Positions 6,415-6,769 of a stretch of DNA of 6,769 nt are shown here, in pieces (within the stretch, counting starts at the first letter, position 1; each line of letters begins with the position of its first letter). The notes under the pieces were generated by a model, which was given only the letters and a program-made list of their open reading frames with translations, was not told the DNA's origin and searched no databases. Origin of the DNA: an uncultured Clostridia bacterium (GTDB taxonomy: Bacteria > Bacillota > Clostridia > Christensenellales > Aristaeellaceae); NCBI GenBank assembly GCA_904420265.1, contig CAJFUU010000355.1:1-6769 (forward strand). The letters are read 5' to 3'. A program made the translations under genes and the position numbers.

Positions 6415-6479
6415 AAAGGTTTCAATTCCCCGGTCCAGGGGTATCAATAAAACAGAGCGAAAACAGGAGGAAAAACAAC

Positions 6480-6769
6480 ATGAGCAAGAGCATCAAGGGC
6501 ACCCGCACCGAAGCCAATTTGCTGGCGGCGTTTGCCGGCGAATCCCAGGCCCGCAACAAGTACACCTACTACGCTTCCAAGGCCAAGAAGGACGGCTACG
6601 AGCAAATCGCGGCCCTGTTTACCGAGACTGCCGAAAACGAAAAAGAGCATGCCAAAATCTGGTTCAAGCTTCTGCACGACGGCATTGCCGATACCATGAC
6701 CAACCTCAAGGACGCCGCCGCAGGCGAAAACTACGAGTGGACCGATATGTATGCCACCTTCGCCAAGGA
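6480..6769 (+). CDS. rbr: Rubrerythrin, N-terminal part (runs off the window)
   Basis: The first 96 residues of rubrerythrin, a cytosolic non-haem di-iron protein that reduces hydrogen peroxide in anaerobes. The ferritin-like helix bundle is clear: FAGESQARNKY at residues 18-28 with ligand E21, ENEKEHAKIWF at 52-62 with E54 and H57, then AAGENYEWTDMY, which aligns with the helix carrying the next iron ligands (an Asp stands where Desulfovibrio rubrerythrin has Glu, as often in clostridial forms). The remaining ligands and the C-terminal rubredoxin-like Cys4 domain would lie beyond the right edge. The start follows AGGAGG at 6465-6470 with 9-nt spacing. It is 65 bp after the DUF5131 stop; I see no strong terminator in between and only a poor promoter candidate, so it could be co-transcribed or have its own promoter. 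No PerR-like box is evident. Confidence 0.95.
   Translation, partial: MSKSIKGTRTEANLLAAFAGESQARNKYTYYASKAKKDGYEQIAALFTETAENEKEHAKIWFKLLHDGIADTMTNLKDAAAGENYEWTDMYATFAK

Noticed and set aside
6420..6447. Rubrerythrin promoter TTTCAA-16 bp-TATCAA
   Set aside because: It matches the consensus at only three and four of six positions, too weak to call.

Overview
The window looks like chromosomal DNA from a GC-rich, Gram-positive, anaerobe-type bacterium, most likely a Clostridia-class Bacillota. This is inferred from strong AGGAGG ribosome binding sites 7-9 nt before most starts, good sigma-A-type promoters, and a rubrerythrin whose wording is typical of clostridial homologues. No rRNA, tRNA, transposase, integrase or CRISPR array is visible. 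All convincing genes are on the plus strand.

Layout: (1) 1-445, three tandem copies of a ~160-bp non-coding repeat (family R1), probably continuing beyond the left edge. (2) 446-901, no gene, but a cluster of stem-loops and a 14-bp palindrome. (3) 902-1566, a sigma-A promoter, a ~147-nt leader, a cupin gene, and a very stable 3' hairpin. (4) 1567-2279, ~700 bp without a gene. (5) 2280-3031, a double carboxymuconolactone decarboxylase (CMD) gene with an intrinsic terminator. (6) 3032-4310, about 1.3 kb of degenerate ~150-bp tandem repeats (R2 grading into R3, about nine units). (7) 4450-4529, an intrinsic terminator followed directly by an extended -10 promoter. (8) 4557-6414, a three-gene operon joined by two 4-bp start/stop overlaps: a zinc-dependent phospholipase C-like protein, a nitroreductase and a DUF5131 (phage Gp37/Gp68-type) Cys-motif protein. 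(9) 6480 to the right edge, the N-terminal part of rubrerythrin.

Functionally, the cupin and CMD proteins are families often found side by side and are probably small-molecule or redox enzymes. The nitroreductase and rubrerythrin fit oxidative or electrophile detoxification in an anaerobe. The most unusual content is the non-coding repeat DNA: two sets of 150-160-bp units that do not keep a reading frame, with evidence of segment duplication or conversion inside the larger array. I found no convincing complete novel system; the repeat arrays are the part most worth a genome-wide search.
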